64,000 nt of DNA, taken from positions 1-64,000 of IMG/VR virus record IMGVR_UViG_3300032236_001457. One strand, written 5' to 3'. This document shows positions 25,765 to 36,221 of this stretch, piece by piece. Each line of letters opens with the position of its first letter. Position 1 is the stretch's first letter. The notes beneath the pieces were generated by a model. The model was given only the letters and a program-made list of their open reading frames with translations, made no database searches and was not told the origin of the DNA. A program made the translations under genes and the position numbers. The stretch is from a virus.

Positions 25765-25779
25765 TAAAAAGTAACAATA

Positions 25780-26133
25780 CTACTCTATGGATTCAATCCA
25801 ATTCAGATTAGTTATAGTTTGAGTTTGTGTGTTTATCACGGTTATAGCATATTGAGCACCATTAGCCTCAATTTCACGAATTCTAGGAGTTCCTACAATC
25901 TCGTAAATCCATGATAATGTTTGTTCACGAGTTAAACTTTCTAATGGAATGTAGTTATCTGAATTTGGCAATGACAACACTGTTTGACCGATAGATACAT
26001 GACGATGACCGCCCAATGCGCTAGCATCAGTGACTAGTGCCCATTCAACCATATTAACCACATTGGTTAATGTTCCTAATTCTGGTAAAACATCTATTCG
26101 AGTAATTTTCCAGGTTTGTGTTACGCCTTCCAT
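25780..26133 (-). CDS. Hypothetical tail-fibre-associated protein
   Basis: 117 residues, predicted mixed beta (WKITRIDVLPELGTLTNVVN, WALVTDASALGGHRHVSIGQ, ending NLNWIESIE). It is wedged between two adhesin genes, so a fibre connector or assembly factor is likely. No catalytic motif. I have the impression of similar short proteins next to fibre genes in marine T4-like phages. Confidence 0.7.
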   Translation of the reverse strand: MEGVTQTWKITRIDVLPELGTLTNVVNMVEWALVTDASALGGHRHVSIGQTVLSLPNSDNYIPLESLTREQTLSWIYEIVGTPRIREIEANGAQYAITVINTQTQTITNLNWIESIE

Positions 26134-26150
26134 ATTTTATAAATCCTATA

Positions 26151-27044
26151 TTATGTTACATAAAAAACAATTCTACCTTGGCGACCTTGTTGACCATGCC
26201 TTGTTCCGTTGCCACTAGCTGGACCTTGCCCACCTCGACCGCCGCCGCCGTAGTAAGTTGGAAGTGTGCCATAATCAGTGCTCCCAAAATTACCACCTTG
26301 CCCACCATCGCTTGAATAATAAGAGTAAGTTCCACCGGCTAAAGTATAGGTACTGCCAACTCCGCCTTGACCTGCGTTGTTAAGCGTATCATATCCAACT
26401 CCACCGTTTCCGCCACCACCGCCGCCATTACCTGATCCGCCGTAATCCCCGCCGGCTCCTCCAGAATTACCATTTCCGCTATTACCACCGGTGCCTGTTA
26501 AATAGACTCCATTAACAGACGAAACTGAACCATATGTTCCGCCATATCCTCCTGTACAAGATACACTGCCTCCGCCGGAGAATCCTGACATACTGCTGGC
26601 ACCGCCTTGGGATCCATTACCTACTGCATTACCGTATGCCCCTCCGTCGCCTACTGTTAAACTTAAACTGCTGGTTCCTGACAATGAAAGAGAGAAATAA
26701 TAAGCCTGACCGCCACCGCCGCCTCCCCCTCGTGAAGGAATAGTTCCGCCGGTATTATTTGCATTTGATGCACCGCCCCCGCCACCGCCGCCCGCAACAC
26801 AAATTGCTTCTATAGTGCTAGCACCGCTAGGCTTGGACCAGCTAAATGTGCCTACGGTAACATAATCATATAAAGTAGGAGTAAACGCACTCTTCCCTAA
26901 AAAATCCTGCATACTGGTAGGCAAAGGATTTAATCCGGCTAGGAAAGATGCATATGCTAGCCCTCCGGATAATCCAGGTCCGACCGCTGGAAACTCGGCC
27001 TGTATCGCTAATAAATCAATCGGTAATGAATTAGTTAATGCCAT
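26151..27044 (-). CDS. Glycine-rich tail-fibre adhesin (gp38-like tip)
   Basis: 297 residues. A short N-terminal domain (about 1-60) and a strand segment ([20 protein letters not shown]) precede [10 protein letters not shown] and many GGGG blocks separated by variable loops over residues 80-290. This pattern matches glycine-rich adhesins such as those of T-even phages, where polyglycine helices display variable loops that bind the receptor. It overlaps the upstream collagen-like fibre by 14 bp, suggesting a matched fibre/tip pair. Confidence 0.82.
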   Translation of the reverse strand: MALTNSLPIDLLAIQAEFPAVGPGLSGGLAYASFLAGLNPLPTSMQDFLGKSAFTPTLYDYVTVGTFSWSKPSGASTIEAICVAGGGGGGGASNANNTGGTIPSRGGGGGGGQAYYFSLSLSGTSSLSLTVGDGGAYGNAVGNGSQGGASSMSGFSGGGSVSCTGGYGGTYGSVSSVNGVYLTGTGGNSGNGNSGGAGGDYGGSGNGGGGGGNGGVGYDTLNNAGQGGVGSTYTLAGGTYSYYSSDGGQGGNFGSTDYGTLPTYYGGGGRGGQGPASGNGTRHGQQGRQGRIVFYVT

Positions 27045-29436
27045 TTATGCTAGCTTTAATATTATCTAACTCTTTTTTAAGTTCTTTGATGGCTTCAATT
27101 AGCAATCCAGTAATATTACCATAAGCCACTGATAGATATCCATTGGTATTTTCTTGCACGACCTCGGGAATTATTGTCTGTATCTCTTGGGCAATAACTC
27201 CGATATTTGTCTTGCCATCTTGAAGACTGCGATAATTTACTCCCCTTAATTGTAGAACTTTTTCTAAAGCATCTTCAATGGTAGTAATATCGGTTTTTAA
27301 TCTTTGATCAGATGTAGCAGTAACGTTAACAAAACTAGGGCTATCGGTAGTAGCCACTCCTTGGTTCATTGCTAAAGCATAGGAATTACTAGGTCCTTGT
27401 GGTCCTTGCGGCCCAGTATTACCCTGCGGTCCCTGTGGTCCTTGTGCGCCAGTATTACCCTGCGGTCCCTGCGGTCCTTGTGCGCCAGTATTGCCTTGTG
27501 GACCTTGTGGTCCTTGTGCTCCAGTATTGCCTTGAGGTCCCTGTGGCCCTTGTGCTCCAGTATTGCCTTGCGGGCCTTGCGCACCAGTATTTCCCTGTGG
27601 CCCTTGGGGTCCCTGCGGACCGGCATTACCTTGGGGTCCCTGTGGTCCTTGTGCGCCAGCATTACCCTGTGGCCCTTGTGGTCCGGTATTTCCCTGTGGC
27701 CCTTGTGGCCCTTGTGGACCAGCATTACCCTGTGGCCCTTGTGGTCCGGTATTGCCTTGTGGTCCTTGTGGTCCTTGTGCGCCAGCATTACCCTGTGGCC
27801 CTTGTGGTCCTTGAGGGCCTTGTGGTCCTTGGGCACCTGCTCCACTTGGTCCTTGTGGTCCAGTAACTCCTTGTGGTCCAGTTGGACCTTGAACTCCGCC
27901 GATTCCGACTCCAGTCGGTCCACTCGGTCCTTGTGGTCCAGTTACTCCTTGAGGCCCTTGCACTCCACCAATTCCGACCCCTGTTGGCCCACTTGGCCCT
28001 TGCGGTCCAGTCACACCTTGTGGTCCTTGCGAACCTACTCCACTCGGTCCTTGTGGTCCAGTGACTCCTTGTGGTCCAGTTGGTCCTTGAACTCCGCCGA
28101 TTCCGACTCCAGTCGGTCCACTTGGTCCTTGTGGTCCGGCAACTCCTTGTGGGCCTTGCGCACCTACTCCGCTCGGTCCTTGTGGTCCAGTAACTCCTTG
28201 AGGTCCAGTCGGTCCTTGCACTCCACCAATTCCGACTCCAGTTGGCCCGCTCGGTCCTTGTGGTCCAGTTACTCCTTGTGGTCCCTGTGGTCCTTGAGCA
28301 CCTACTCCGCTCGGTCCTTGTGGTCCAGTATCCCCTTGTGGTCCAGTCGGTCCCTGAACTCCACCAAGCCCTACTCCTGTTGGCCCCACTGGTCCTTGTG
28401 GTCCAGTTACTCCTTGTGGTCCTTGAGCACCTGCTCCGCTCGGCCCCTGTGGTCCTGCAACTCCTTGTGGTCCGGTCGGTCCTTGCACTCCACCGATTCC
28501 GACTCCAGTTGGCCCTGCTGGTCCTTGCGGTCCGGTAACTCCTTGTGGTCCTTGAGCACCTGCTCCTGTAGGACCCGACGGTCCTTGTGGCCCAGTTAAT
28601 CCTTGTGGCCCAGTTGGTCCTTGCACTCCGCCGAGCCCTACTCCGGTCGGTCCTACTGGTCCTTGTGGTCCTTCTACACCTTGCGGTCCCTGTGGACCAG
28701 GATCGCCTTGTGCCCCTTGTGGGCCAGTTAATCCTTGTGGTCCGGTTGGTCCTTGAACTCCACCAAGTCCGACACCTGTTGGTCCTACTGGTCCTTGTGG
28801 TCCAGTTACTCCTTGTGGCCCTTGAGCACCTGCCCCACTCGGTCCTACTGGTCCTTGTGGCCCAGTTGCTCCCTGTGGTCCTTGAACACCTGCTCCTGTT
28901 GGTCCACTGGCTCCTTGTGGACCAGTTACACCTTGCGGTCCTGGATCACCTTGTGGTCCTTGCGGTCCTTCTACTCCAGTTGGTCCTGTATAACCTGTAT
29001 ATCCCTGCGGCCCAGATACTCCACTTGGGCCGCTCGGTCCTGTAACTCCTTGCGGGCCGGGCACGTTGCTAACTCCACTTGGTCCCTGTGGCCCGACAAC
29101 TCCCTGTGGACCTTGTGGTCCTGTAACTCCCTGTGGTCCTTGAGGCCCGGTAACTCCTTGTGGACCTTGTGGTCCTGTAACTCCCTGCGGTCCTTGAGGC
29201 CCAGTAACTCCCTGCGGTCCTTGTGGTCCCTGCGGTCCAGTTACACCTTGCGGTCCTTTCGGACCCTGTGGACCGGCTCCTCCGGAAACTACACCTAATA
29301 GTTGTGTAACTTGATCTGCGGTGATATATTGAGTCACTGCACTATCTTGTACAACAAATGTAGTTTCCGCAGTTGTAGGGTTATTTAAATGCGGTAATTG
29401 TACAAGATTAGGAGGAAATGGTGGTCTAGTAGTCAT
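27031..29436 (-). CDS. Long collagen-like tail fibre with S74 domain
   Basis: 801 residues. After an N-terminal attachment domain (about 1-55) almost 600 residues are G-P-Q type triplets in higher-order blocks such as [16 protein letters not shown] and [10 protein letters not shown]. The S74 chaperone begins at [10 protein letters not shown] and ends in a Lys/Glu helix ([17 protein letters not shown]). The first 40 residues resemble those of the 23298 fibre, so the two probably share a docking site. Repeat number is likely to vary among relatives. It overlaps the 702-residue gene by 11 bp. Confidence 0.93.
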   Translation of the reverse strand: MTTRPPFPPNLVQLPHLNNPTTAETTFVVQDSAVTQYITADQVTQLLGVVSGGAGPQGPKGPQGVTGPQGPQGPQGVTGPQGPQGVTGPQGPQGVTGPQGPQGVTGPQGPQGVVGPQGPSGVSNVPGPQGVTGPSGPSGVSGPQGYTGYTGPTGVEGPQGPQGDPGPQGVTGPQGASGPTGAGVQGPQGATGPQGPVGPSGAGAQGPQGVTGPQGPVGPTGVGLGGVQGPTGPQGLTGPQGAQGDPGPQGPQGVEGPQGPVGPTGVGLGGVQGPTGPQGLTGPQGPSGPTGAGAQGPQGVTGPQGPAGPTGVGIGGVQGPTGPQGVAGPQGPSGAGAQGPQGVTGPQGPVGPTGVGLGGVQGPTGPQGDTGPQGPSGVGAQGPQGPQGVTGPQGPSGPTGVGIGGVQGPTGPQGVTGPQGPSGVGAQGPQGVAGPQGPSGPTGVGIGGVQGPTGPQGVTGPQGPSGVGSQGPQGVTGPQGPSGPTGVGIGGVQGPQGVTGPQGPSGPTGVGIGGVQGPTGPQGVTGPQGPSGAGAQGPQGPQGPQGPQGNAGAQGPQGPQGNTGPQGPQGNAGPQGPQGPQGNTGPQGPQGNAGAQGPQGPQGNAGPQGPQGPQGNTGAQGPQGNTGAQGPQGPQGNTGAQGPQGPQGNTGAQGPQGPQGNTGAQGPQGPQGNTGPQGPQGPSNSYALAMNQGVATTDSPSFVNVTATSDQRLKTDITTIEDALEKVLQLRGVNYRSLQDGKTNIGVIAQEIQTIIPEVVQENTNGYLSVAYGNITGLLIEAIKELKKELDNIKASINGIN
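27420..29270 (-). repeat. Collagen-triplet coding repeats
   Basis: Nearly continuous Gly-Pro-X coding repeats with frequent synonymous changes, built from recurring 27-90 bp units. Such arrays contract and expand by recombination. A shorter array lies in the neighbouring fibre (about 24510-25600). Confidence 0.9.
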
Positions 29437-31534
29437 TGGAGATACTCTGGTTGCTGAATATTAGATATTTAGCAGAACTACTGTCTTTGCTTTTCTGCAC
29501 AATTAGGCGATCTACTTCGAAATCTAGTAGTTTAAAATCAAATCCACTTAATTGAATTCTGCTGGCAATACGAGAACCTTGCCCGGGTAGAGCATAACAT
29601 ATCGGTATTACGCTCATGTAATAAGGAGGCAAATAATCTCCAGATTGTGCAGTTCGCATATAGACTGGTTCATTATATTCATTAGTTTCAATAACACTGT
29701 TATCTTCTAATGTTAACTGTTGTAATCTAGTTCTTTGATTTTTTATATTGGAAGGGTAATAGGTTACTCCATTGGATTCAATTGAAGTAACTGCTCCTGC
29801 TTGATCATTTACAGCATCAACATACACCACTTCATATACCACAGTTCCGGTGCTGTCTTTGGCTATGGCAGTTTTAACTTTACCAAAATAGATACGCTGT
29901 TTGTAAAAGTTTTGTGCTAATGCCGGCACATACTGTTCTAGATTTATTCGTTCTATACCAAATTCTAAAACCATTTTAATATTGTGTTGAACTCCAAAGT
30001 TGGGATCATAATATCTATAGATCAGTGCAGGATCAAATGTAAATGTATTGCCGGTAAAGTCTTGATAGTTTCTGCGTTTGTCTAAAGGCAAGAATGGTCT
30101 GTAATAAATTTCAGTATATTCAGTGCTGGTAGTTTCAGCAACAGTTAAATTAAACTCTCTTGATACAGAACTTAATTCATACACATCGCTGGCTAATACA
30201 GTGAATGTAGAAGTTCCTATAGAGTGATAATCAACCTTGCCACAGATGCTGCCATCTCTAGCCAGTGTCAATCCGGGAGGTAATGCTCCGTCAGTTAAAG
30301 AATATTTTATAGTGTATTCTGAATTTAGCTGACGAGCAACAACTCCAAGCTCGCTGACAATTCCAGTTTCGATAGTGCCTAGATTGGGTTCAGTGACCCA
30401 TTCTATAGTGCTTTCCACCTCACCTTTTACAGTCATGGTGAATGTGTTTACTACTACTATAGTGCTGGTTGACATATTATCGTATTTTGTGGCTGCTACA
30501 GTTACCGAATAATCTGTAGAATAAGCCGGTTGATAAGGAAGGTAACCAAAGATATATCCGGTTGTAGGATCTAATTCTAATCCCGGCGGTAAATTAGTGT
30601 ATGCTGTGGTCCCGGTGACTATAGAATAGGTTATGATTCCTGTTTCCGGACGTGGATCGTATGCTGTTACTGGCTGATCTAAATTGTTATTCGATCGAAA
30701 TACGCCAAGGCTAGTTCCATTTAAAAACTGTGGAGGTTGTAGGTAACTAACATTTGCTCGTAATAAACTGATATCTAAGATAGATTGACTAAATTTTAAC
30801 AAATTATCAGATCTAAATATGTCAGGATGCACTCCTATCACGGTAAACGATTTAATGACACTAGCAACTCCATCACTAGCTGACACTGAAAAATTATAAG
30901 TCTTAGGTTGGCTAATATAGTATTCGTAATTATCGGAATCTGATGTGACAAAGTTATCATTATAGACACCGTAAATTCTTCCAGATTTAGATAAACTTAA
31001 ATTTGGAGGAAGATGTCCGGACACTAGAGAGTAGGTAATTGATGTGGATAACGGTGCTTGTTCTGGAACAGATTCAAGTTGATATTCTACCCATTGATTA
31101 TTAACAATGTAAGGATCATTGTTTAGCCCTAATTTTAAATATCCGCCTACTAGTGTTTGCGACAGTGTTCCTATAATAGTTATTGTATTACTAGCTGTTA
31201 AGGTAGATGTTGATGTGCTTATGGTAAAGGTAGCAGTAACTCCGTATGTTGTCCATTGGGGATCGTCGGGTCCTTGCACATCAATAGTAAAGGTACGATC
31301 GGTAATCTGAGTGTTATTATATGCTCTTACGACAAACTTGCTGGTTTTGACATCTAAAACATATCCAGGTGTTCCTGATATAGTTCCAATTGGACTGAGG
31401 TTGAGCCCGTCGGGTAATCGGCCACTGATTATTTTATATTCAGTATTGGTTCCTGATGCATGGATAGCAGTGGAAAAATAAACATTTTCCGTGGCAGTAG
31501 CTAATGCACCGGCGGTGGTGATCCAAGTAATCAT
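29426..31534 (-). CDS. Virion protein with He_PIG/cadherin-like Ig repeats
   Basis: 702 residues. At least four He_PIG-type repeats are visible from their motif (LP)xGLxLxxxGxIxGxP: [19 protein letters not shown] near 38, [17 protein letters not shown] near 187, [19 protein letters not shown] near 315 and [17 protein letters not shown] near 410. The C-terminal 230 residues are a separate beta region ([18 protein letters not shown]). Such modules often bind cell-surface carbohydrate. It sits between a chaperone-like gene and collagen fibres and is probably part of the tail or baseplate fibre set. Confidence 0.8.
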   Translation of the reverse strand: MITWITTAGALATATENVYFSTAIHASGTNTEYKIISGRLPDGLNLSPIGTISGTPGYVLDVKTSKFVVRAYNNTQITDRTFTIDVQGPDDPQWTTYGVTATFTISTSTSTLTASNTITIIGTLSQTLVGGYLKLGLNNDPYIVNNQWVEYQLESVPEQAPLSTSITYSLVSGHLPPNLSLSKSGRIYGVYNDNFVTSDSDNYEYYISQPKTYNFSVSASDGVASVIKSFTVIGVHPDIFRSDNLLKFSQSILDISLLRANVSYLQPPQFLNGTSLGVFRSNNNLDQPVTAYDPRPETGIITYSIVTGTTAYTNLPPGLELDPTTGYIFGYLPYQPAYSTDYSVTVAATKYDNMSTSTIVVVNTFTMTVKGEVESTIEWVTEPNLGTIETGIVSELGVVARQLNSEYTIKYSLTDGALPPGLTLARDGSICGKVDYHSIGTSTFTVLASDVYELSSVSREFNLTVAETTSTEYTEIYYRPFLPLDKRRNYQDFTGNTFTFDPALIYRYYDPNFGVQHNIKMVLEFGIERINLEQYVPALAQNFYKQRIYFGKVKTAIAKDSTGTVVYEVVYVDAVNDQAGAVTSIESNGVTYYPSNIKNQRTRLQQLTLEDNSVIETNEYNEPVYMRTAQSGDYLPPYYMSVIPICYALPGQGSRIASRIQLSGFDFKLLDFEVDRLIVQKSKDSSSAKYLIFSNQSISNDY

Positions 31535-31535
31535 A

Positions 31536-31982
31536 TTATGGTTTCTGTGGCCATACTACATTAAACGGAAATTCTGGCTGTTGGGTAATATCACGAAGCT
31601 GTTGGCGATAAGTTTGCCAATCCTGCGGAATTGGTGTACCTGTATCCATCGCCTTAACTACTACCCAATCACAGTCGTTTAATAACTTAGCACGGTTTAC
31701 CTTAATTAAGTTGGCTGCTTGATTATACTTTTGTTCTTCGGTTCTTGTATCTTCCCAAGTTTTAGTAGACCAATTCCAAGTATGTTTTAAGTCTGGTCTA
31801 TCTGGAAAAGCCGCAGTTTCCTTAGTTTCTAAATTGAGATAATATTTTCCATTATCTATAGGTTCTGCTACTTCCAGATAATCAAATTCAGGAGGATATG
31901 GAGAAAGGTTATCCGAACTGTGTGTAGACACATTGCTGAATATTTCTCCGGTTGTGGTATTATAAATTATATAGTTCTTCAT
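31536..31982 (-). CDS. Tail-fibre assembly chaperone-like protein
   Basis: 148 residues. The C-terminal segment (RAKLLNDCDWVVVKAMDTG, DWQTYRQQLRDITQQPEFPF, VVWPQKP) matches the phage tail assembly chaperone family (Phage_tail_APC type; Rx2LLxxxDW, WxxYRQxLRDI, P.WP). The N-terminus resembles the fibre-binding part of Tfa-type proteins. It likely helps fold or attach the adjacent 999-residue fibre and is adjacent to its stop (1-bp spacing). Confidence 0.8.
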   Translation of the reverse strand: MKNYIIYNTTTGEIFSNVSTHSSDNLSPYPPEFDYLEVAEPIDNGKYYLNLETKETAAFPDRPDLKHTWNWSTKTWEDTRTEEQKYNQAANLIKVNRAKLLNDCDWVVVKAMDTGTPIPQDWQTYRQQLRDITQQPEFPFNVVWPQKP

Positions 31983-31983
31983 A

Positions 31984-34983
31984 TTATCTCTTAGTAGATA
32001 TAACTACCAAACTCCTGCCTTGGTAAAAATGAGCACCATGGCTATCACCGCCTCGAACTCTGTAAAAAACTGGACTATTATCACCAACTACATCAGTAAA
32101 TGCCCAACTGATTACCTGTCCTGTATAGTAGGAGTTTGGAGGAGGAGTTACGGCCCATGCAGATTGTATATTTTCATTAGAACCACTATAGCATCTATAA
32201 AGACTAAATGTTGCAGGATCTAGTTGGGATACTCCGTCCCACGGAATAAACACGACATATACACTGATAACTATACTTACCGAACCAAATTGCGTAGGAG
32301 TAACATAACTTCCTTGTAATAATATGTCATTTCCTGTAGCAGAGACACTGTTATTTGCACTGCTACCACCTTGTTCGGTAATAGCATTGGTATTAACGTT
32401 ACCGGTGGAAATTATACTACCATTTATAGTTAGTGCCGATCCATCCCATACCACACTCTTCGAACTGTTACCAAATGCAAATGTCCCATCATTGGCTATG
32501 GTAGCACCTGTACCGGTCATTGTGGTGCCGGACCTTGTTGGAGTTGTTCCAATAGACAGACTACCTGTTACTACAGCGTTGGCCATATTAACAGTGCTGC
32601 CGGATACACTGAACGGAACTACATTCCCGCTGCCGGTATATACTTTAAAATTGTCGGCTTTAACTATAAAATTACTAGACCCACCACCGCTATTGAGTTC
32701 ATATCCGGTGATGGCACCATTGTTGTCAATGGTTACACCATATTTGGCCTGAACTCCATTAATACTGCTGCTAAAATTAGTAATACTGGTCGAATGTCCG
32801 CTAACAGTAGTTTGTAATGTCTGTACACTTGTTGCTAAACTCGAAGTGCTATTTGCAACTGCGGTGTTAACATAACTTTGAGTAGCATATGAACTTAATC
32901 CAGAAGTAGTGACATAATTACTTTCAATTGTGCTTACTCGAGTAGTAATACTGGCAGTGCTATTGGCAATAGCTGTAGTGACATCCGAACTATTGGCTTT
33001 GCTTGATACTGTGCCACTTAATGTGGTATAATTAGTTTCAAGTGTGCTTACCCTAGTAGCAACACTGGCTGTGCTATTGGAGACTGCGGTGTTAACATAA
33101 CTTTGAGTAGCATATGAACTTAATCCAGAAGTAGTGACATAATTACTTTCAATTGTGCTTACTCTAGTGGTAATACTGGCTGTGCTATTAGCAATAGCAG
33201 TAGTAACGTCTGAACTATTGGCTTTACTAGATACTGTGCCGCTTAATGTAGTGTAATTAGTTTCAAGTGTGCTTACTCTGGTAGCAACGCTGGCTGTGCT
33301 GTTAGTAACAGCGGTATTAACATAACTTTGAGTAGCATATGAACTTAATCCAGAGCTAGTAACATAATTACTTTCAATTGTGCTTACTCTAGTGGTAATA
33401 CTGGCTGTGCTATTGGTAATTGCAGTAGTAACATCTGAACTATTAGCTTTACCTGATACTGTGCCACTTAATGAAGTATAATTGGTCTCGAGAGTAGATA
33501 CCCTAGTGGCAACACTGGCTGTGCTATTAGAGACAGCAGTATCAACATATAATGTGCTGGCCTTACCTGATACTGTGCCACTTAATGAAGTATAATTAGT
33601 TTCAAGTGTGCTTACCCTAGTAGCAACACTGGCTGTACTGCTGCTAATCAACGACACCAAATTAGTATAGGTGGCAGAATCAGCCGACACCTTATTATTA
33701 AAATTGGTAGTTAAGGTCTGCAATGAAGTTGCTAAACTGGCTGTGCTATTACTGATTAATGATACTAAATTGGTATAGGTGGCAGAATCAGCCGACACCT
33801 TATTATTAAAATTGGTAGTTAATGTTTGTAATGAACTTGCTAGACTGGCTGTGCTATTAGCTACTGCTGTATCTACATAACTAACTGTGGCACCAGTTCC
33901 GGTGCTTAGTGTATCAAATTTTGCACTTAATATGTTGAATTCACTGATAATACTGGTTACACTGTTAGCCACAGTGACTATATAATTTGTTGAAGTGGCA
34001 ATTGAAGTAACTGATGTTGCGATATTGGTATAGTTACTCTCAAGTGTTGTCACTCTAGAAGCAATACTACCTGTGCTGCTGCTAATTAGTGATACTAAGT
34101 TGGTATAGGTAGCAGAATCTGCTGTAACTTTATCATTAAAATTGGTTGTTAGTGTTTGCAATGAAGTTGCTAAACTACTGGTGCTGTTTGATACAGCAGT
34201 ATCAACATATGATATACTGGCCTTACCCGATACTGTGCTACTTAATGAAGTATAGTTGGTTTCGAGTGTGGATACTCTAGTAGCAATACTACCTGTGCTA
34301 TTACTGATTAGTGATACTAAATTGGTATAGGTAGCAGAATCCGCGGTTACTTTGTTATTAAAATTAGTAGTTAGTGTTTGTAATGAACTTGCTAGACTGG
34401 CTGTGCTATTGGATACAGCAGTGTCAACATATGATATACTAGCTTTGCCCGATACTGTGCTACTTAATGAAGTGTAATTGGTTTCGAGTGTAGATACTCT
34501 GGTAGCAATACTGCCTGTGCTATTGCTGATCAACGATACTAAATTAGTGTAGGTAGCAGAATCAGCTGTTACTTTATCATTAAAATTGGTTGTTAGTGTT
34601 TGTAATGAACTTGCTAGACTAGAGGTGCTGTTAGAAACAGCCAGATCTACATAACTGACTGTAGCACCGGTTCCGGTGCTCAGTGTATTAAAATTAGTTT
34701 CTAGGGTGGTTATTCTAGTAGTAATACTACCTGTGCTACTAGAAATTAATGATATTAAATTAGTATAACTACTAGAAACTTGCAGTTCTAAATTACTTAA
34801 TCTAGTAGTTAATGTAGTTAGATCAACTACAGAATTCCCGCCATTCTCAAGCACTAGGGTAGTCGAAAACCCTCCTGAATAGAGTTCAGCAAAATTGGTA
34901 TTAATTTTATCAAACGCATCTCGGATACTGTCGCCGACGCCGTCGTTTGGTTGACTACCAATATTGATTAATCTTTGTGCCAT
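31984..34983 (-). CDS. Long coiled-coil tail fibre
   Basis: 999 residues. The N-terminus RLINIGSQPNDGVGDSIRDA then FDKINTNFAELY is typical of proximal fibre proteins of marine T4-like phages. Residues about 75-760 are repeats of about 40-70 residues combining VSTLETNYTSLSSTVSGKA, YVDTAVSNSTASLASSLQTL and SATYTNLVSLISNSTGS, a trimeric coiled-coil stalk. The C-terminal 240 residues are beta-rich and may bind the receptor. A late-promoter octamer lies upstream. Confidence 0.9.
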   Translation of the reverse strand: MAQRLINIGSQPNDGVGDSIRDAFDKINTNFAELYSGGFSTTLVLENGGNSVVDLTTLTTRLSNLELQVSSSYTNLISLISSSTGSITTRITTLETNFNTLSTGTGATVSYVDLAVSNSTSSLASSLQTLTTNFNDKVTADSATYTNLVSLISNSTGSIATRVSTLETNYTSLSSTVSGKASISYVDTAVSNSTASLASSLQTLTTNFNNKVTADSATYTNLVSLISNSTGSIATRVSTLETNYTSLSSTVSGKASISYVDTAVSNSTSSLATSLQTLTTNFNDKVTADSATYTNLVSLISSSTGSIASRVTTLESNYTNIATSVTSIATSTNYIVTVANSVTSIISEFNILSAKFDTLSTGTGATVSYVDTAVANSTASLASSLQTLTTNFNNKVSADSATYTNLVSLISNSTASLATSLQTLTTNFNNKVSADSATYTNLVSLISSSTASVATRVSTLETNYTSLSGTVSGKASTLYVDTAVSNSTASVATRVSTLETNYTSLSGTVSGKANSSDVTTAITNSTASITTRVSTIESNYVTSSGLSSYATQSYVNTAVTNSTASVATRVSTLETNYTTLSGTVSSKANSSDVTTAIANSTASITTRVSTIESNYVTTSGLSSYATQSYVNTAVSNSTASVATRVSTLETNYTTLSGTVSSKANSSDVTTAIANSTASITTRVSTIESNYVTTSGLSSYATQSYVNTAVANSTSSLATSVQTLQTTVSGHSTSITNFSSSINGVQAKYGVTIDNNGAITGYELNSGGGSSNFIVKADNFKVYTGSGNVVPFSVSGSTVNMANAVVTGSLSIGTTPTRSGTTMTGTGATIANDGTFAFGNSSKSVVWDGSALTINGSIISTGNVNTNAITEQGGSSANNSVSATGNDILLQGSYVTPTQFGSVSIVISVYVVFIPWDGVSQLDPATFSLYRCYSGSNENIQSAWAVTPPPNSYYTGQVISWAFTDVVGDNSPVFYRVRGGDSHGAHFYQGRSLVVISTKR

Positions 34984-35011
34984 TTCTACCCCAATAAAAT
35001 AACTATAAGGG

Positions 35012-35019
35012 TATTTATC
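35012..35019 (-). promoter_or_regulatory. Late promoter-like octamer (GATAAATA)
   Basis: One mismatch from TATAAATA, 28 nt before ATG 34983. The predicted leader carries TTGGGGTAG as ribosome-binding site. Confidence 0.4.
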
Positions 35020-35036
35020 TATATATTAGATAGTAT

Positions 35037-35258
35037 TCAATGTAGGGTTTTATTCCCTAATTCTTCAAAAGAATTAATGCCAAATACACTCAATATGGCC
35101 TGTATTTCTTGTGGTGGATCTTCCATTAAATGCTCAGGATACATCACGCTTTTTAATGTGCCATCTGGACCTATAATAAATCCAAAATCATCGTGATGCA
35201 TTTCGTCTTCATCGTCTTGATACTCTTCAATTTCTACTGCGGCTGTGTTGTTGGACAT
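35037..35258 (-). CDS. Hypothetical acidic protein
   Basis: 73 residues beginning MSNNTAAVEIEEYQDDEDEM. It is very acidic at the N-terminus with a compact second half (FIIGPDGTLKSVMYPEHLME, EIQAILSVFGINSFEELGN). No family recognised. It follows the superoxide dismutase gene with GGAG as Shine-Dalgarno. Acidic small proteins of this kind can mimic DNA or bind host factors; no direct evidence here. Confidence 0.65.
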   Translation of the reverse strand: MSNNTAAVEIEEYQDDEDEMHHDDFGFIIGPDGTLKSVMYPEHLMEDPPQEIQAILSVFGINSFEELGNKTLH

Positions 35259-35271
35259 TGTGTTACTCCGG

Positions 35272-35844
35272 TTAAGTATTGTCTAGATTAATTCTATCGT
35301 TTATGACCGACCAATCAATTGCCCTCCATATGTTGTTTAAGTATTTTGCTTTATCTGCTTGGTAGTCCAATGACCAACTATGCTCCCACCAGTCTATTAA
35401 CAGTATAATATCTGATCGCATTTCGTGGTTAACAATGGTTTTAATTTTTCCATTGCGGGCAAGATACACCCATCCTGACCCCTGTATTGCCATAGCAGTC
35501 TTTTCAAATTCTGATTTCATGTCATCAAAACTGCTGAATTTTTTATTAATGAATTCTAAACTGACCCCGGTTGGTTTATTACTACCAGCAGGTGCTTTTA
35601 ACTGTGGGAAAAATATGTTATGTAAGAAAGCACCGGCTTGATTAAAGCGGTCATCACCTTCGCTGCGGTTGTATCTATCAACATAACCCTTGGCTAATTT
35701 ACCATAATGGTAGTCAATAGTTTCTTTACTCATTACGGGTGCTAGATCATCTCTACCATACGGTAATGGTTCTAATGCCAGTTTTTCTCTTTTAGATTCA
35801 GTTAGATCTATGAATCTTTTTAAGTCGCTTAATGATTTTTCCAT
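35272..35844 (-). CDS. Fe/Mn superoxide dismutase
   Basis: 190 residues. Conserved LPYGRDDLAPVMSKETIDYH then YGKLAKGYV, FNQAGAFLHNIFFPQL, GSGWVYL and DWWEHSWSLDY give metal ligands H46, H75, D151 and H155 of the Fe/Mn SOD family. The usual GKHH second His pair is replaced by GKLA, a change near the active-site channel. A 20-residue N-terminal extension (MEKSLSDLKRFIDLTES) precedes the SOD start. It converts superoxide to peroxide and would pair with Dps and rubrerythrin. SOD is rare in phages. A perfect late octamer ends 5 nt before the ATG. Confidence 0.92.
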   Translation of the reverse strand: MEKSLSDLKRFIDLTESKREKLALEPLPYGRDDLAPVMSKETIDYHYGKLAKGYVDRYNRSEGDDRFNQAGAFLHNIFFPQLKAPAGSNKPTGVSLEFINKKFSSFDDMKSEFEKTAMAIQGSGWVYLARNGKIKTIVNHEMRSDIILLIDWWEHSWSLDYQADKAKYLNNIWRAIDWSVINDRINLDNT

Positions 35845-35849
35845 ATAAG

Positions 35850-35857
35850 TATTTATA
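35850..35857 (-). promoter_or_regulatory. Late promoter TATAAATA exactly 5 nt before the SOD start
   Basis: Exact octamer, then CTTAT, then ATG (35844). T4 late start-site spacing would put +1 on the A of the ATG, predicting a leaderless SOD mRNA. Confidence 0.6.
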
Positions 35858-35897
35858 GAGGTTAAATAAACTTACATTATTTGAAAAGGAATTCAAA

Positions 35898-36221
35898 ATG
35901 GAACTGATTATCGTTTTAGCTATTGTAGGCATCATCATTGCCTTTCTAGTCATGCAGAGAAGAAAAGAAATTGCAGTTGTAGACCAACCTGCAGTAGGTC
36001 AACCGTTTCTACCTACAGAACCTGTAGCAGAGCCAGTCATTGAGCCAGTGGTAGAAGCTGCTCCTGTAGTAGCAACTGCAGAGGTTGCCGCTCCGGCTGT
36101 TGTAGTTGATAAACCGGCGTCAAAGGCCAAAAAGCCACGTAAGCCTAAGGCTGTTGTGGCAGATGATTCGGCTGCCGAGGCTGTTAAGAAGCCCCGCAAG
36201 CCACGTTCAAAGAAGGTTTAA
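35898..36221 (+). CDS. Membrane-anchored protein with basic Ala/Pro/Lys tail
   Basis: 107 residues on the plus strand, with AAAAGGA 8 nt before the ATG. A single N-terminal membrane helix (MELIIVLAIVGIIIAFLVMQ) is followed by RRKE, a Pro/Val/Glu stretch and a C-terminus with two KKPRKPK/KKPRKPR clusters. The basic tail would face the cytoplasm (positive residues follow the helix) and could hold DNA or RNA at the membrane. Function unknown. Its end overlaps the convergent UV endonuclease gene by 15 bp. Confidence 0.75.
   Translation: MELIIVLAIVGIIIAFLVMQRRKEIAVVDQPAVGQPFLPTEPVAEPVIEPVVEAAPVVATAEVAAPAVVVDKPASKAKKPRKPKAVVADDSAAEAVKKPRKPRSKKV

Noticed and set aside
27397-28599. 400-residue plus-strand frame rich in Trp, Ser and Leu
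   Set aside because: Antisense shadow of the collagen triplet array; repetitive composition is forced by the GPQ codons on the minus strand.
24500-29270. Collagen-coding repeats resembling a CRISPR or minisatellite array
   Set aside because: Repeat units are in frame, vary at synonymous sites and have no constant spacers; they code Gly-Pro-X.
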